The notes under the pieces were generated by a model. That model was not told where the DNA came from. It searched no databases and saw only the letters and a list, made by a program, of their open reading frames with translations. A DNA stretch of 64,000 nucleotides from Mucilaginibacter rigui. GTDB taxonomy: Bacteria; Bacteroidota; Bacteroidia; Sphingobacteriales; Sphingobacteriaceae. The DNA lies in assembly GCF_014773275.1 (NCBI RefSeq), contig NZ_JACWMW010000001.1, positions 1,364,001-1,428,000 on the forward strand, in the 5' to 3' direction. Positions 43,715 to 52,336 of this stretch are shown here, in pieces. Position 1 is the stretch's first letter, and every line of letters begins with the position of its first letter. A program made the translations under genes and the position numbers.

Positions 43715-44773
43715 CTATTTATTCAGTAAAGTTATCCTGCCTGGGTTTACGCCGGTTTCAATACTGTATTCTTTTGTGCCATTTTTATCAAAGGCAGTCA
43801 CCGTACCGTTAGATGAGTAATCTTTTGCATCAGCAATAAAAACTTCACCTGTTATACTATCAACCGTAATGGCGTATGGGGCGGTAATAGTTACATCGCT
43901 TGTAATAAAGTTAGCGCGTTCTAATTTTTGAGTTTTAGCATTATACATCGCAATTTTATTATCGGCAGTTGGGTAATAAACATAATCGCCGTAAGCAGCA
44001 ATAGGGATGTTATAACCAAGGCTTAAATCACTTTGAGATTTTACTATATCTGTTGTATTGTCGATAATAGAGATACCCGCAGATATATCACCATAATTCC
44101 CTGCCGACAGTACATACACATTGCCATATGTATCAGCAGTAATGGTTATAGGGTTAACTGTTACAGTTATCTTTTTAACTTCAGCTAAAGTGGTTAAATC
44201 AATCACAGATACTGTTTTATCAAAATCAGGATAATCCAACCCGCCAGAATTTGCTACATATAATTTACCATTTGATACAACCATTTGCTCGGGGCTGCGG
44301 CCAACGTTTATTGTTTTTATAATAGTAAGCGATGTAGTATCAATTACCGATACCGTACCGCTGTAAGAGGTTACAAATGCATTACTCTTATAAAAAACAA
44401 CGCTTCGGGGTTGGGTAAGGTTAATTTTCTTGATAAGCTTAGAGGTTTTGGCTTCAGCGATATCTAAAAGATCGGAGTTATTTACTACGATAAACATTTT
44501 AGAACCGTAAATTCCCAGATCGTTACCGGTATCGCCTAACTTTTCGGTATTGGCAACGGTGAATATATCCGATGTGAGTTTTTTAAGCGTGTAGTCATAA
44601 TAAGTTAGCGTGCTGTTGTTATGGCCAATACCTCCCTGGTTTAGAACATAAAGTCCTGCCCTTTCTGAGCCCGGGGTATCGGGTGTTGGTTTTATTTTTT
44701 CTTTACTACAGGATGCCAGAACAGTAGCAAAGGCAAGCGAAATAAACAGATACTTAAGTTTAATTTGTTTCAT
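43715..44773 (-). CDS. BtuG-like surface beta-propeller lipoprotein
   Basis: A 352-residue lipoprotein. Residues 1-22 are a signal with lipobox LASC (Cys22 lipidated). The rest is a YncE/DUF5074-like beta propeller: repeats of the form VSVIDTTSLTIIKTINVG and VSVIDLTTLAEVKKITV are clear. It sits 10 bases after the btuB-type gene under a cobalamin riboswitch. In Bacteroides thetaiotaomicron BtuG is a surface propeller that holds cobalamin very tightly and passes it to BtuB; the same role is inferred here from family and context. Confidence 0.82.
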   Translation of the reverse strand: MKQIKLKYLFISLAFATVLASCSKEKIKPTPDTPGSERAGLYVLNQGGIGHNNSTLTYYDYTLKKLTSDIFTVANTEKLGDTGNDLGIYGSKMFIVVNNSDLLDIAEAKTSKLIKKINLTQPRSVVFYKSNAFVTSYSGTVSVIDTTSLTIIKTINVGRSPEQMVVSNGKLYVANSGGLDYPDFDKTVSVIDLTTLAEVKKITVTVNPITITADTYGNVYVLSAGNYGDISAGISIIDNTTDIVKSQSDLSLGYNIPIAAYGDYVYYPTADNKIAMYNAKTQKLERANFITSDVTITAPYAITVDSITGEVFIADAKDYSSNGTVTAFDKNGTKEYSIETGVNPGRITLLNK

Positions 44774-44783
44774 GTTATTGTTG

Positions 44784-46808
44784 TTATATGGTTATTTGAA
44801 ATGAAATTCTGAATGAGCGGCCTGGCATAGGGTAACTTTGTACCACCATATAATTTTTATCGAACAGGTTGTTAACCTCTGCGGATAATATTACCGGCAG
44901 GTGCTTGTATGCTCCTTTGTACACAACTGAGGCATCACTTACAGTGTATTTAGGCAGATAATCTTCATCATTATTATTGTTGTTATAGTATCTTGATGAT
45001 AATTGCTGCTGATTATAATAAACCCCGATAGGGCCTTTAATTACCCCTGCATTAAAGGCAAATGTATTTTTGGGGATATAAGGCAATTGATTAAGATATA
45101 TTGAAGATGTTGGGTCGGTTACATTTTGTGCCTGTTGGTACGAGTAGTTAACCGATAATACAGCATCATACCCCGCCCCTAATCTGGCCTGTGTTTTTAA
45201 GCCGGCATCCAATCCTTTAATATCAACTTTTCCAAAATTTTCTACCGAACCATTATATAAATTGGGGGTATATACAATCTTATTAGTCACGTTATTATAA
45301 TAGGCATCTCCAGTGAAGCTGATGTACTCGAACAGCCCGTCGAGATTCTTACTATATGTAAAGCCAAGATCGTATTGGTTGGTCAGCTCGGGCTTAAGCT
45401 TGGTATTGGTTATAAAATTATAGTATAGTTCATTAAAGGTGGGTACCCTGAATATGTATTTATAAAATCCCCTTATTTGAAAACAGGCATCGTCAAATGG
45501 CTTTATTGTTGCCATAACAGTAGGCGAAAATATATTGCGATGCGGGATAGTGGTACCGGTGGCAACATTTTCGGTAACGTTGGTGTTTAGCAGGCTTGCC
45601 TGAAAGGTGGTTTTGCCTAAGATAAAAGTACTTGCTAAAACATTTAATAAAGTAACCCGGGTTGGGTAACGAAAGCCAGGCAAATCGGCGCTCATGTTAT
45701 TTACGGATAGGTCTGCCGTGTACGAAATCTCCCAGTTTGGCAAAAGATAACAGGATAATGCTGCAGATTGATAATACTCGTGCTGAGTAAAGTTTTGATC
45801 CAGAAAGCCCGCCGTACTGGGAAACTGAGGATTAAAGTAATGCAGGTAATTCTTTGAAAATTTGGAGTTTAACAATATATGAATGCCCGAATTAAACAGA
45901 TGATCATATCCGGCCTGCAAAAACAAATCCTTGTTCCACAAGCGCTGGCCTGCCGGTGGCGGCTTGTTGACGATGACAGCACCGGGAAGGCCACGGTCTG
46001 AATTGTAATAGTTGGCGCGTAAATTAAATTTACTACTATCGTTTTTGGCCCAATATATCGCACCATCAACTTGTTGGGCATCTATATCCGAGCCAACCCG
46101 CGTTTGCCGGCTTTTAACAAGTCCGTCGTCATTAATATAATTATAGCGACCATTGGCTTTTTGCAAATAGCTGTTTATAATAAATGACCAGTTATTACTC
46201 AATCGTTGTTGCCATTGCACATAGGGGTTAAACAAACCAAACGAACCTGTTTTAACTCCTGCGGTTATCAAAAAGGGTTTACCGGAATCCAGCCGGGGCT
46301 TTACGGTGATTATGGAAAGAATACTCGCCGACGCAAACGAGCGTGCAGGCTGAAGGATATTTGGCGGTTGCCCGTTATACAGCGCTATTTCCTGTACATT
46401 GTTCAGGTTAAGCCTGCCTAGGTCAACCTGACCATTCTCGGCATCGTTAATCTGTACACCATCATATAATACGGCTATATGATTTGCGCCCAGGCCACGC
46501 ACTGATACCGTTTTTAAACCGCCAATCCCCCCGTAATCTTTAATATTAACACCCGCAAAATTGCGAATAGCATCGGCAACGTTTGCAGCACTGTAGCGGG
46601 TAAAATCGGTAGCCGTAATTTGCTGCGATGGTGTAATGGTTTGTATGAAAGGGGCTTTCGATGATGAAATAACAACTTCTTTTAGCTTTTTACTGGAGTC
46701 TTGCTGGGCAAGGGCATTGGCACATGCCAGTAAAAAAATAAACAGCAACGCAAAATATCCGGATAAACTCCGTGAGTATTTAAAAATGCCAGATATGGTT
46801 ATTTTCAT
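44784..46808 (-). CDS. btuB: TonB-dependent cobalamin receptor (BtuB-like)
   Basis: A 674-residue outer-membrane receptor. A signal peptide (about 1-35, ending ANALAQ) is followed by a TonB-box-like region (LKEVVISSS), a plug domain (about 60-165; GVNIKDYGGIGGLKTVSVRG in two parts) and a 22-strand barrel ending in aromatic FRISFQITI. I start at the ATG at 46808; a longer reading from 46886 adds 26 residues before the signal. It is the first gene after a cobalamin riboswitch, with a BtuG-like gene next, so the ligand is almost certainly vitamin B12 or a related corrinoid. Confidence 0.93.
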   Translation of the reverse strand: MKITISGIFKYSRSLSGYFALLFIFLLACANALAQQDSSKKLKEVVISSSKAPFIQTITPSQQITATDFTRYSAANVADAIRNFAGVNIKDYGGIGGLKTVSVRGLGANHIAVLYDGVQINDAENGQVDLGRLNLNNVQEIALYNGQPPNILQPARSFASASILSIITVKPRLDSGKPFLITAGVKTGSFGLFNPYVQWQQRLSNNWSFIINSYLQKANGRYNYINDDGLVKSRQTRVGSDIDAQQVDGAIYWAKNDSSKFNLRANYYNSDRGLPGAVIVNKPPPAGQRLWNKDLFLQAGYDHLFNSGIHILLNSKFSKNYLHYFNPQFPSTAGFLDQNFTQHEYYQSAALSCYLLPNWEISYTADLSVNNMSADLPGFRYPTRVTLLNVLASTFILGKTTFQASLLNTNVTENVATGTTIPHRNIFSPTVMATIKPFDDACFQIRGFYKYIFRVPTFNELYYNFITNTKLKPELTNQYDLGFTYSKNLDGLFEYISFTGDAYYNNVTNKIVYTPNLYNGSVENFGKVDIKGLDAGLKTQARLGAGYDAVLSVNYSYQQAQNVTDPTSSIYLNQLPYIPKNTFAFNAGVIKGPIGVYYNQQQLSSRYYNNNNNDEDYLPKYTVSDASVVYKGAYKHLPVILSAEVNNLFDKNYMVVQSYPMPGRSFRISFQITI

Positions 46809-46920
46809 GTTGTAAGCAAAACTTACAGCATACAGGAATGGCACAGAATGGAAATACGCCGGTATAAAAAGAGCATTTGCACTCAAGCTTCAATCCCCGA
46901 AAGCTGTGAATAATATAATG

Positions 46921-47095
46921 CTGAGGCAGGTATTCTGACTTGCTCCCCTCTGCCCTGCCTTCCCATCCGCCGGTTGGAGAACAGTGACTTGTTGATTGGA
47001 CATTGGTTAACGGAGCTTACAGCTGCGGGACAGTTACAGATTTACACTGTATTCCCTTTTAATTCGTACCGGAATCGCAACCGGTAAGAAACCTA
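46921..47095 (-). ncRNA. Cobalamin riboswitch
   Basis: On the minus strand the RNA has, in order, AAAAGGGAATACAGTG, AAATCTGTAACTGTCCC, GCAGCTGTAAGC (the B12 box core), GTCACTG, GGGAAGGC and AGTCAGAATACCTGCC, which are the standard segments of the adenosylcobalamin/cobalamin riboswitch. These RNAs turn off uptake genes when cobalamin is bound. It lies about 110 bases before the btuB ATG. Confidence 0.95.
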
Positions 47096-47103
47096 AAGCG
47101 CTG

Positions 47104-47134
47104 CAAATGTAGTATTACCGTTGTTAATAGCAAA
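47104..47134 (-). promoter_or_regulatory. Promoter of the cobalamin operon
   Basis: On the minus strand: TTTG (47134-47131), 19 bases, TACATTTG (47111-47104). An exact fit to the Bacteroidota form; the start point falls just before the riboswitch. Confidence 0.72.
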
Positions 47135-47223
47135 GGCTAAAAAGCAACGCCGGTTAAATAAATTTCAATAAAAGCAAACTCATGGTTTGTTATGATGTTA
47201 AACAAGATACAAACTACCAGTAT

Positions 47224-48066
47224 ATGACAACATTAGCAATACAAAATAAATGGAGAGGCCCTGCCGAGGATCAGGGACCATCTATCAACCTATCATCCGC
47301 AGAACGTACCATCTCTATAGCCACTGGTGTTAAACTAGCTTTATCGGGCTTTAAAGGGATATTTAAAAGCCCTTTCTCCAGCATCATAAAGCTTGGCGCG
47401 GGCGGCTATCTTTTAAACCGCGGTATTACCGGCCATTGCGAACTATACTCGCGTATGGGCCGTAACAGCACCGAACCGGTTAACGTTAACATTCGTTCCT
47501 CTTATCTGATAGATAAACCACGACAGGAAGTGTACGATTTTTGGCGCAAGCTGGATAACCTGCCATTATTTATGAAACACCTGGAAAGTGTAGAAATAAT
47601 TGACGGGAAACATTCGCACTGGGTACTTAAGTTGCCAACTGGTGTGGCCAAAGTAAGCTGGGATGCTGAAATAGTGCGAGACGAGCCCGGTTACAGTATC
47701 GGCTGGAGTTCGCTGCCCGATTCACTTATAGATAATGCCGGAAAGGTACGCTTCCAGGATAGCCCCGACGGGTATGGCACCCTGGTAGATATCGTGATCT
47801 CCTATCGCCCGCCTGCAGGTGGCTTTGGCGGCGGCATTGCGCATATATTAAACCCTGTATTTAAAAATATGGTTGATAATGATGTACGCAACTTTAAACA
47901 ATATATGGATATTGATGGCGGTGAGCCATCTGCAGCTGTTTTTGAAGAGCCCTTGGCAATTATAATTGAGGAAACGCTCATTGATACTGAGCCCCGTTTC
48001 CAGTCGCATATTGAGCCTTTGGATAATAATGAGAAAAAACAAGGTTCAGAAAATTCGTCGTTGTAA
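47224..48066 (+). CDS. SRPBCC-domain membrane protein
   Basis: A 280-residue protein. An N-terminal part with ERTISIATGVKLALSG and a hydrophobic stretch (about 25-65) resembles the DUF2892 membrane segment. A SRPBCC/polyketide-cyclase-like domain follows (about 85-230; RQEVYDFWRKLDNLPLFMKH, then FQDSPDGYGTLVDI). The C-terminal tail is acidic. This fused type is common in Bacteroidota and its ligand is unknown. The ATG at 47224 is preferred; the longer reading adds 14 residues. Confidence 0.78.
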   Translation: MTTLAIQNKWRGPAEDQGPSINLSSAERTISIATGVKLALSGFKGIFKSPFSSIIKLGAGGYLLNRGITGHCELYSRMGRNSTEPVNVNIRSSYLIDKPRQEVYDFWRKLDNLPLFMKHLESVEIIDGKHSHWVLKLPTGVAKVSWDAEIVRDEPGYSIGWSSLPDSLIDNAGKVRFQDSPDGYGTLVDIVISYRPPAGGFGGGIAHILNPVFKNMVDNDVRNFKQYMDIDGGEPSAAVFEEPLAIIIEETLIDTEPRFQSHIEPLDNNEKKQGSENSSL

Positions 48067-48078
48067 AATGGCGATGAA

Positions 48079-48104
48079 GCGTTCACGTTCACTGACGTGA
48101 ACGC
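48079..48104 (+). terminator. Hairpin after the SRPBCC gene
   Basis: Perfect 10-bp stem GCGTTCACGT / ACGTGAACGC with a 6-base loop. No T-run follows, so termination strength is uncertain. Confidence 0.6.
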
Positions 48105-48186
48105 ATGTTAATGTTATAAGTATCTTATAATCAAATCTTTCAAATTTACATGTATTAAATAATATCCCGGAAAATAGTATAAATAA

Positions 48187-48214
48187 AAAGGCCCCGAATT
48201 TCGGGGCCTTTTCT
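48187..48214 (-). terminator. Terminator of the thrS-infC-rpmI-rplT operon
   Basis: Long stem AAAAGGCCCCGAA / TTCGGGGCCTTTT with a tight loop, right after rplT on the minus strand. Confidence 0.9.
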
Positions 48215-48231
48215 TATAAAGTATGCGCTGA

Positions 48232-48576
48232 TTATTTTACAGCATCAATGATTGCTTTGAAAGCATCCGGGTGGTTCATCGCTAAATCAGCTAATACCTT
48301 ACGGTTTAAACCAATTTCTTTAGCGGCTAACTTACCTATTAACTGAGAGTAAGAAATTCCGTGCTGACGGGCACCTGCGTTAATACGCTGTATCCATAAA
48401 GCCCTGAATTCTCTTTTCTTGGTTTTACGGTCACGGTATGCATATTGCAAACCTTTTTCTACTGTGTTTTTTGCAACGGTATAAACCTTGCTTCTTGAAC
48501 CCCAATAACCTTTGGCGAGGTTCATGATCCTTTTCCGGCGTCTTCTCGACGCGACTGCGTTAACTGAACGTGGCAT
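48232..48576 (-). CDS. rplT: 50S ribosomal protein L20
   Basis: A 114-residue L20, needed for early 50S assembly, that binds 23S rRNA. The start [18 protein letters not shown] (2-19) and the [15 protein letters not shown] segment (23-37) are diagnostic. Length is normal. In E. coli L20 also represses its own operon by binding a leader structure; I cannot show that here. It is the last gene of the operon and follows rpmI by 76 bases. Confidence 0.97.
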   Translation of the reverse strand: MPRSVNAVASRRRRKRIMNLAKGYWGSRSKVYTVAKNTVEKGLQYAYRDRKTKKREFRALWIQRINAGARQHGISYSQLIGKLAAKEIGLNRKVLADLAMNHPDAFKAIIDAVK

Positions 48577-48652
48577 TTTGTGTTGTTTTTGGTAGTGAGT
48601 GTTCCTCTCGGAAGCTTCTGTACTCTAATACCTGGTTAAAAAATTTGTTTGA

Positions 48653-48853
48653 TTACTTGCCTATGCAAAGCATTCGTTTTACGTTGCCCATGTCTGCAGC
48701 TGATACTAAGCTGGTATGACTAAGGTTACGCTTGCGTTTAGTCGACATCTTGGTTAAGATGTGGCTCTTGAATGCGTTTTTTCTGGCAATTTTACCGGTT
48801 CCAGTAAGCCTAAAGCGCTTTTTTGCACTGGAATTGGTTTTCATTTTTGGCAT
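48653..48853 (-). CDS. rpmI: 50S ribosomal protein L35
   Basis: A 66-residue basic L35 of the large ribosomal subunit. The start [20 protein letters not shown] (2-21) and the central [15 protein letters not shown] are typical. It stands between infC and rplT, as in most bacteria; the gap to infC is 94 bases. Confidence 0.97.
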   Translation of the reverse strand: MPKMKTNSSAKKRFRLTGTGKIARKNAFKSHILTKMSTKRKRNLSHTSLVSAADMGNVKRMLCIGK

Positions 48854-48947
48854 AACTCTATTTATTTGTTTTTAGATGATTTACGTTATCTCAACGTTTT
48901 ATTTTAATTGCATTTGCATACCACACGCATTTGCACTTATAACCTTA

Positions 48948-49514
48948 TTATTTTTTTTGTGCTTTTGAAGCAACAGTTAAAAACATACGTTTCCCTTCCA
49001 GCTTTGGTAATTGCTCTACCTTACCTAATTCTTCAAGTGCCTGTGCAAAACGCAGCAATAAAATCTCGCCTTGTTCTTTGTATACAATTGCACGGCCTTT
49101 AAAGTGTACGTAAGCCCTTACTTTTTCGCCGGCTTCCAAAAACTTCTGTGCATGCTTTAATTTAAATTCAAAGTCATGGTCATCGGTATTCGGCCCGAAA
49201 CGAATCTCTTTGATAACTGTTTGCTTGGCATTGCTTTTTATCTCTTTAAGCTTCTTCTTTTGCTCGTAAACGAATTTGTTATAATCGGTTACTTTGCAAA
49301 CGGGAGGTACTGCGTTTGGAGATATCTCAACCAGGTCAAGTTCTTGTTCCTGTGCGATGGCCAAAGCATCCCTTAATGAGAATATGCCTTGCTCAACGTT
49401 ATCACCTACAAGGCGCACTTCTTGTGCACGTATGAATTGATTAATGTTATGTTCGGCCTCTTTTTTCTTAAATGGAAGCCTGGGTCCTCTGTTGAAAGGT
49501 TTGTTTAAAGCCAA
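48948..49514 (-). CDS. infC: Translation initiation factor IF-3
   Basis: A 188-residue IF-3, which keeps ribosomal subunits apart and checks start codon pairing. The N-domain (about 15-90; FSLRDALAIAQEQELDLVEI near 45, in two parts) and C-domain (about 95-185; GPNTDDHDFEFKLKHAQKFL-like) are both present. The only possible start near the family N-terminus is TTG at 49514; there is no ATG, GTG or CTG near. IF-3 genes use rare start codons that IF-3 itself discriminates against, and this TTG lies one base after the thrS TAA, so coupling and autoregulation are likely. Confidence 0.95.
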   Translation of the reverse strand: MALNKPFNRGPRLPFKKKEAEHNINQFIRAQEVRLVGDNVEQGIFSLRDALAIAQEQELDLVEISPNAVPPVCKVTDYNKFVYEQKKKLKEIKSNAKQTVIKEIRFGPNTDDHDFEFKLKHAQKFLEAGEKVRAYVHFKGRAIVYKEQGEILLLRFAQALEELGKVEQLPKLEGKRMFLTVASKAQKK

Positions 49515-49515
49515 G

Positions 49516-51441
49516 TTATACTGTTATTTCTTTAATTATTTGTATTTTAAATTCTTCTATGCTCATGCTTCCCAAATCGCCGGTGCCATGTTTACGAACC
49601 GAAACCAACCCTTCAGTTGCCTCTTTTTCGCCCACAATCAGCATATATGGGATCTTTTTAACTTCAGCGTCGCGTATTTTACGACCAATTTTTTCGTCTC
49701 TAAAGTCAATCAGCCCGCAAATATCGGAATCTTTTAACTCATCTGAAAGTTTTTTTGCATATTCTTCGTACTTTTCAGATATAGGGAGGATAATAAATTG
49801 CTCTGGAGATAGCCAAAGCGGGAAATTACCTGCACAATGCTCTATCAATACAGCCACAAAGCGTTCCAGTGAACCAAACGGTGCCCTGTGGATCATTACC
49901 GGGCGGTGTTTCTGGTTATCGCTGCCGGTGTACTCCAGTTCAAAACGCTCGGGCAGGTTGTAATCTACCTGGATAGTACCTAACTGCCATTTACGGCCTA
50001 AGGCGTCCTTCACCATAAAATCAAGCTTAGGGCCATAAAAAGCCGCTTCACCGTATTCAACTATGGTTGGCAGGTTCTTTTCTGCTGCGGCTTCAATGAT
50101 CGATGATTCGGCCAGCGCCCAGTTCTCATCAGTACCAATGTATTTGGTTTTGTTATTTGGGTCGCGTAAGGATACCTGCGCAGTATAATTATCAAAACCT
50201 AAAGCACCGAATACATAAAGTACAAGATCTATAACTTTTTTAAACTCTTCTTTAACCTGGTCGGGTCGGCAAAATAAGTGCGCGTCGTCCTGAGTAAAGC
50301 CACGTACACGGGTTAAACCGTGCAGCTCGCCGCTTTGCTCGTAACGGTAAACAGTACCAAATTCTGCCAAACGAACCGGAAGGTCCTTGTAAGAGCGTGG
50401 TTTTGTTTTATAGATCTCGCAGTGGTGCGGGCAGTTCATCGGTTTTAAGAAAAACTCCTCTCCCTCCTGCGGGGTTTTTATCGGCTGGAATGCATCCGCG
50501 CCATATTTTTCATAGTGGCCTGATGTTACATACAGGTTTTTATGGCCGATATGCGGGGTGATCACCTGCTCATAACCGGCTTTAACCTGCGCTTTTTGTA
50601 AAAAGTTTACCAAACGCTCGCGCAAGGCCGTGCCTTTAGGCAACCATAATGGTAAACCCATACCCACTTTTTCAGAGAAAGCAAACAATTCAAGCTCCTT
50701 ACCTAATTTACGGTGGTCGCGTTTTTTGGCTTCCTCAATCAGGTGCAGGTAATCTGTTAGCTCACTTGCCTTAGGGAAAGTAACCCCATAAATACGTGTA
50801 AGCTGCTTGCGGCTTTCATCACCACGCCAGTATGCACCGGCAACGCTCATTAGCTTTACAGCTTTGATAGCGCCTGTATTTGGGATGTGCGGGCCACGGC
50901 ACAGGTCGGTAAAGTTACCTTGTGTGTAAAAAGTTATGCTGCCATCGGGCAGGTCTTTGATCAGGTCGAGCTTGTACTCATCCCCCTTCTCGGTAAAATA
51001 TGCAATTGCATCGGCTTTGCTAACCGGTTTGCGGATGTATTCGCTTTTGGTTTTAGCAAGTTCGATAACCTTGTCTTCAATTTTCTTGAAATCATCTGAC
51101 GAGAACGGCTCATCGCCAAAATCAACATCGTAATAAAAGCCTGTTTCAATAGCCGGGCCTATACCAAATTTGGTACCCGGGTACAAAGCCTCTAAAGCTT
51201 CGGCCAGTAAGTGGGCTGATGAATGCCAATAGGTAGATTTACCCTTTGCATCGTTCCAGGTTAATAATTTAACGGCCGAATCTTCTTCAATGGGGCGGCT
51301 GGCATCCCAAACCTCGCCATTTACCTCGGCTGCTAATACGTTACGTGCTAAACCTTCGGAGATAGACAGCGCTATCTGCATGGAAGTGATCCCTTTGTCG
51401 TACTGACGAACGGAACCATCCGGAAGTGTAATACTAATCAT
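49516..51441 (-). CDS. thrS: Threonyl-tRNA synthetase
   Basis: A 641-residue class II synthetase. Domains: N-terminal TGS (1-61), editing domain (about 62-225; with [11 protein letters not shown], Zn/editing His, and YYDVDF), catalytic core (about 240-535; with [10 protein letters not shown] and the Cys/His zinc ligands, and [11 protein letters not shown]), and anticodon-binding domain (about 540-641). Length and motifs are normal. It leads the thrS-infC-rpmI-rplT operon, one base before infC. The leader of about 75 bases holds no T-box that I can recognise. Confidence 0.97.
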   Translation of the reverse strand: MISITLPDGSVRQYDKGITSMQIALSISEGLARNVLAAEVNGEVWDASRPIEEDSAVKLLTWNDAKGKSTYWHSSAHLLAEALEALYPGTKFGIGPAIETGFYYDVDFGDEPFSSDDFKKIEDKVIELAKTKSEYIRKPVSKADAIAYFTEKGDEYKLDLIKDLPDGSITFYTQGNFTDLCRGPHIPNTGAIKAVKLMSVAGAYWRGDESRKQLTRIYGVTFPKASELTDYLHLIEEAKKRDHRKLGKELELFAFSEKVGMGLPLWLPKGTALRERLVNFLQKAQVKAGYEQVITPHIGHKNLYVTSGHYEKYGADAFQPIKTPQEGEEFFLKPMNCPHHCEIYKTKPRSYKDLPVRLAEFGTVYRYEQSGELHGLTRVRGFTQDDAHLFCRPDQVKEEFKKVIDLVLYVFGALGFDNYTAQVSLRDPNNKTKYIGTDENWALAESSIIEAAAEKNLPTIVEYGEAAFYGPKLDFMVKDALGRKWQLGTIQVDYNLPERFELEYTGSDNQKHRPVMIHRAPFGSLERFVAVLIEHCAGNFPLWLSPEQFIILPISEKYEEYAKKLSDELKDSDICGLIDFRDEKIGRKIRDAEVKKIPYMLIVGEKEATEGLVSVRKHGTGDLGSMSIEEFKIQIIKEITV

Positions 51442-51516
51442 CTACAACTATGATTTAAATTTTAATAAATATGTGAATTGTAACTAATCGCATACTAACG
51501 CGATTTGAACTTATCG

Positions 51517-51524
51517 CAAAAATA
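51517..51524 (-). promoter_or_regulatory. Candidate -7 element of the thrS operon
   Basis: On the minus strand TATTTTTG matches TAnnTTTG, about 75 bases before the thrS ATG. The -33 element is weak. Confidence 0.4.
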
Positions 51525-51581
51525 GGATTTTATTTATACAGCGAAAGTAAATTATGCTTTTTGATGAAAGGTGTTTTTTTG

Positions 51582-51701
51582 TCACGCAAAGACGCGATGA
51601 CGCATGTTAGGTTTGTCAGTCTGAGCTTGTCGAAGACTTAGCCACTGGTAAATGGTTCGACAGGCTCACCATGACAATAGCGTCTTCGCGTCTTTGCGTG
51701 A
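51582..51701. repeat. Composite palindrome with family 1 repeat (copy 3) inside
   Basis: Outer arms 51582-51603 and 51680-51701 (TCACGCAAAGACGCG type) match at 21 of 22 positions. Inside them lies the family 1 repeat core at 51614-51676, as at 42725 and 42956. The element ends at the stop codon of the DinB gene. Confidence 0.8.
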
Positions 51702-51703
51702 AT

Positions 51704-52237
51704 TTATAAAGTCAAATATTTACTCTTTATTAAATTATAATGATGCATTTCGTGCCCGGCAATATGGTAGCCTAAAGCCCTAACGGTGGCATCATTAGCG
51801 CTGCCGGTGCCATGCCCCATCCTGTCGAAGGCTTCTTCGGGCAGGCCGTTAAACAGGGCAATGGTTGCCAGCCTTACTGCTTCGTACTCTTCAAAGATAT
51901 TATCCAGATTGCGTTTATCCGCGCCCGAATATTTGGTATAGCTATCCTGATCGAAGCCAATGAGGTTTTGCTTCTCGTTACGGGCAAAGCGCAGGGCGCG
52001 GTATGCAAATATGCGTTCGTCGTCAATAATGTGTACCAGCGTTTCTTTAATGCTCCACTTGCCCGGTGCATAGCGGTAGAGCAAGCGTTCTTCGGGCAGC
52101 GAATAGATAAGTTCCCTTACCCTGTAAAAGTTATTCTGCAGGTATTTAAGCAACAGCCCGTCGGTTGGTATCAGTTTCATATACATGATAGCGTACGGTG
52201 GGTAATCGCCGGGCTTGGGTGGTTGTATAACGCGCAT
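51704..52237 (-). CDS. DinB-family protein
   Basis: A 177-residue four-helix DinB/YfiT-like protein. The putative metal-binding His residues are in VHIIDDERIFAYRA and HIAGHEMHH. Such proteins are thiol transferases or of unknown function and are not DNA polymerase DinB. A longer N-terminus (RVIQPPKPGDYPPYA) is kept because it is Pro-rich in a way seen in relatives from this phylum, as far as I recall; a start at 52186 is possible. It is a single gene. Confidence 0.83.
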   Translation of the reverse strand: MRVIQPPKPGDYPPYAIMYMKLIPTDGLLLKYLQNNFYRVRELIYSLPEERLLYRYAPGKWSIKETLVHIIDDERIFAYRALRFARNEKQNLIGFDQDSYTKYSGADKRNLDNIFEEYEAVRLATIALFNGLPEEAFDRMGHGTGSANDATVRALGYHIAGHEMHHYNLIKSKYLTL

Positions 52238-52336
52238 ATTTACAGGTGGTTTGTTGTGCTGTAAAAATAAAATATAAACGCTGCAACATTTTATAAATTA
52301 TCATCGTCTTTGCAGCAAACAGTCGGATTTTTTTTG

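Noticed and set aside
48577..48652. L20-binding leader in the rpmI-rplT gap
   Set aside because: I could not see a pseudoknot or a mimic of the 23S site; the gap is short and A/T-rich.
51442..51581. T-box riboswitch ahead of thrS
   Set aside because: No T-box sequence (such as AGGGTGGNACCGCG) and no specifier-loop layout in the leader; T-boxes are rare in this phylum.
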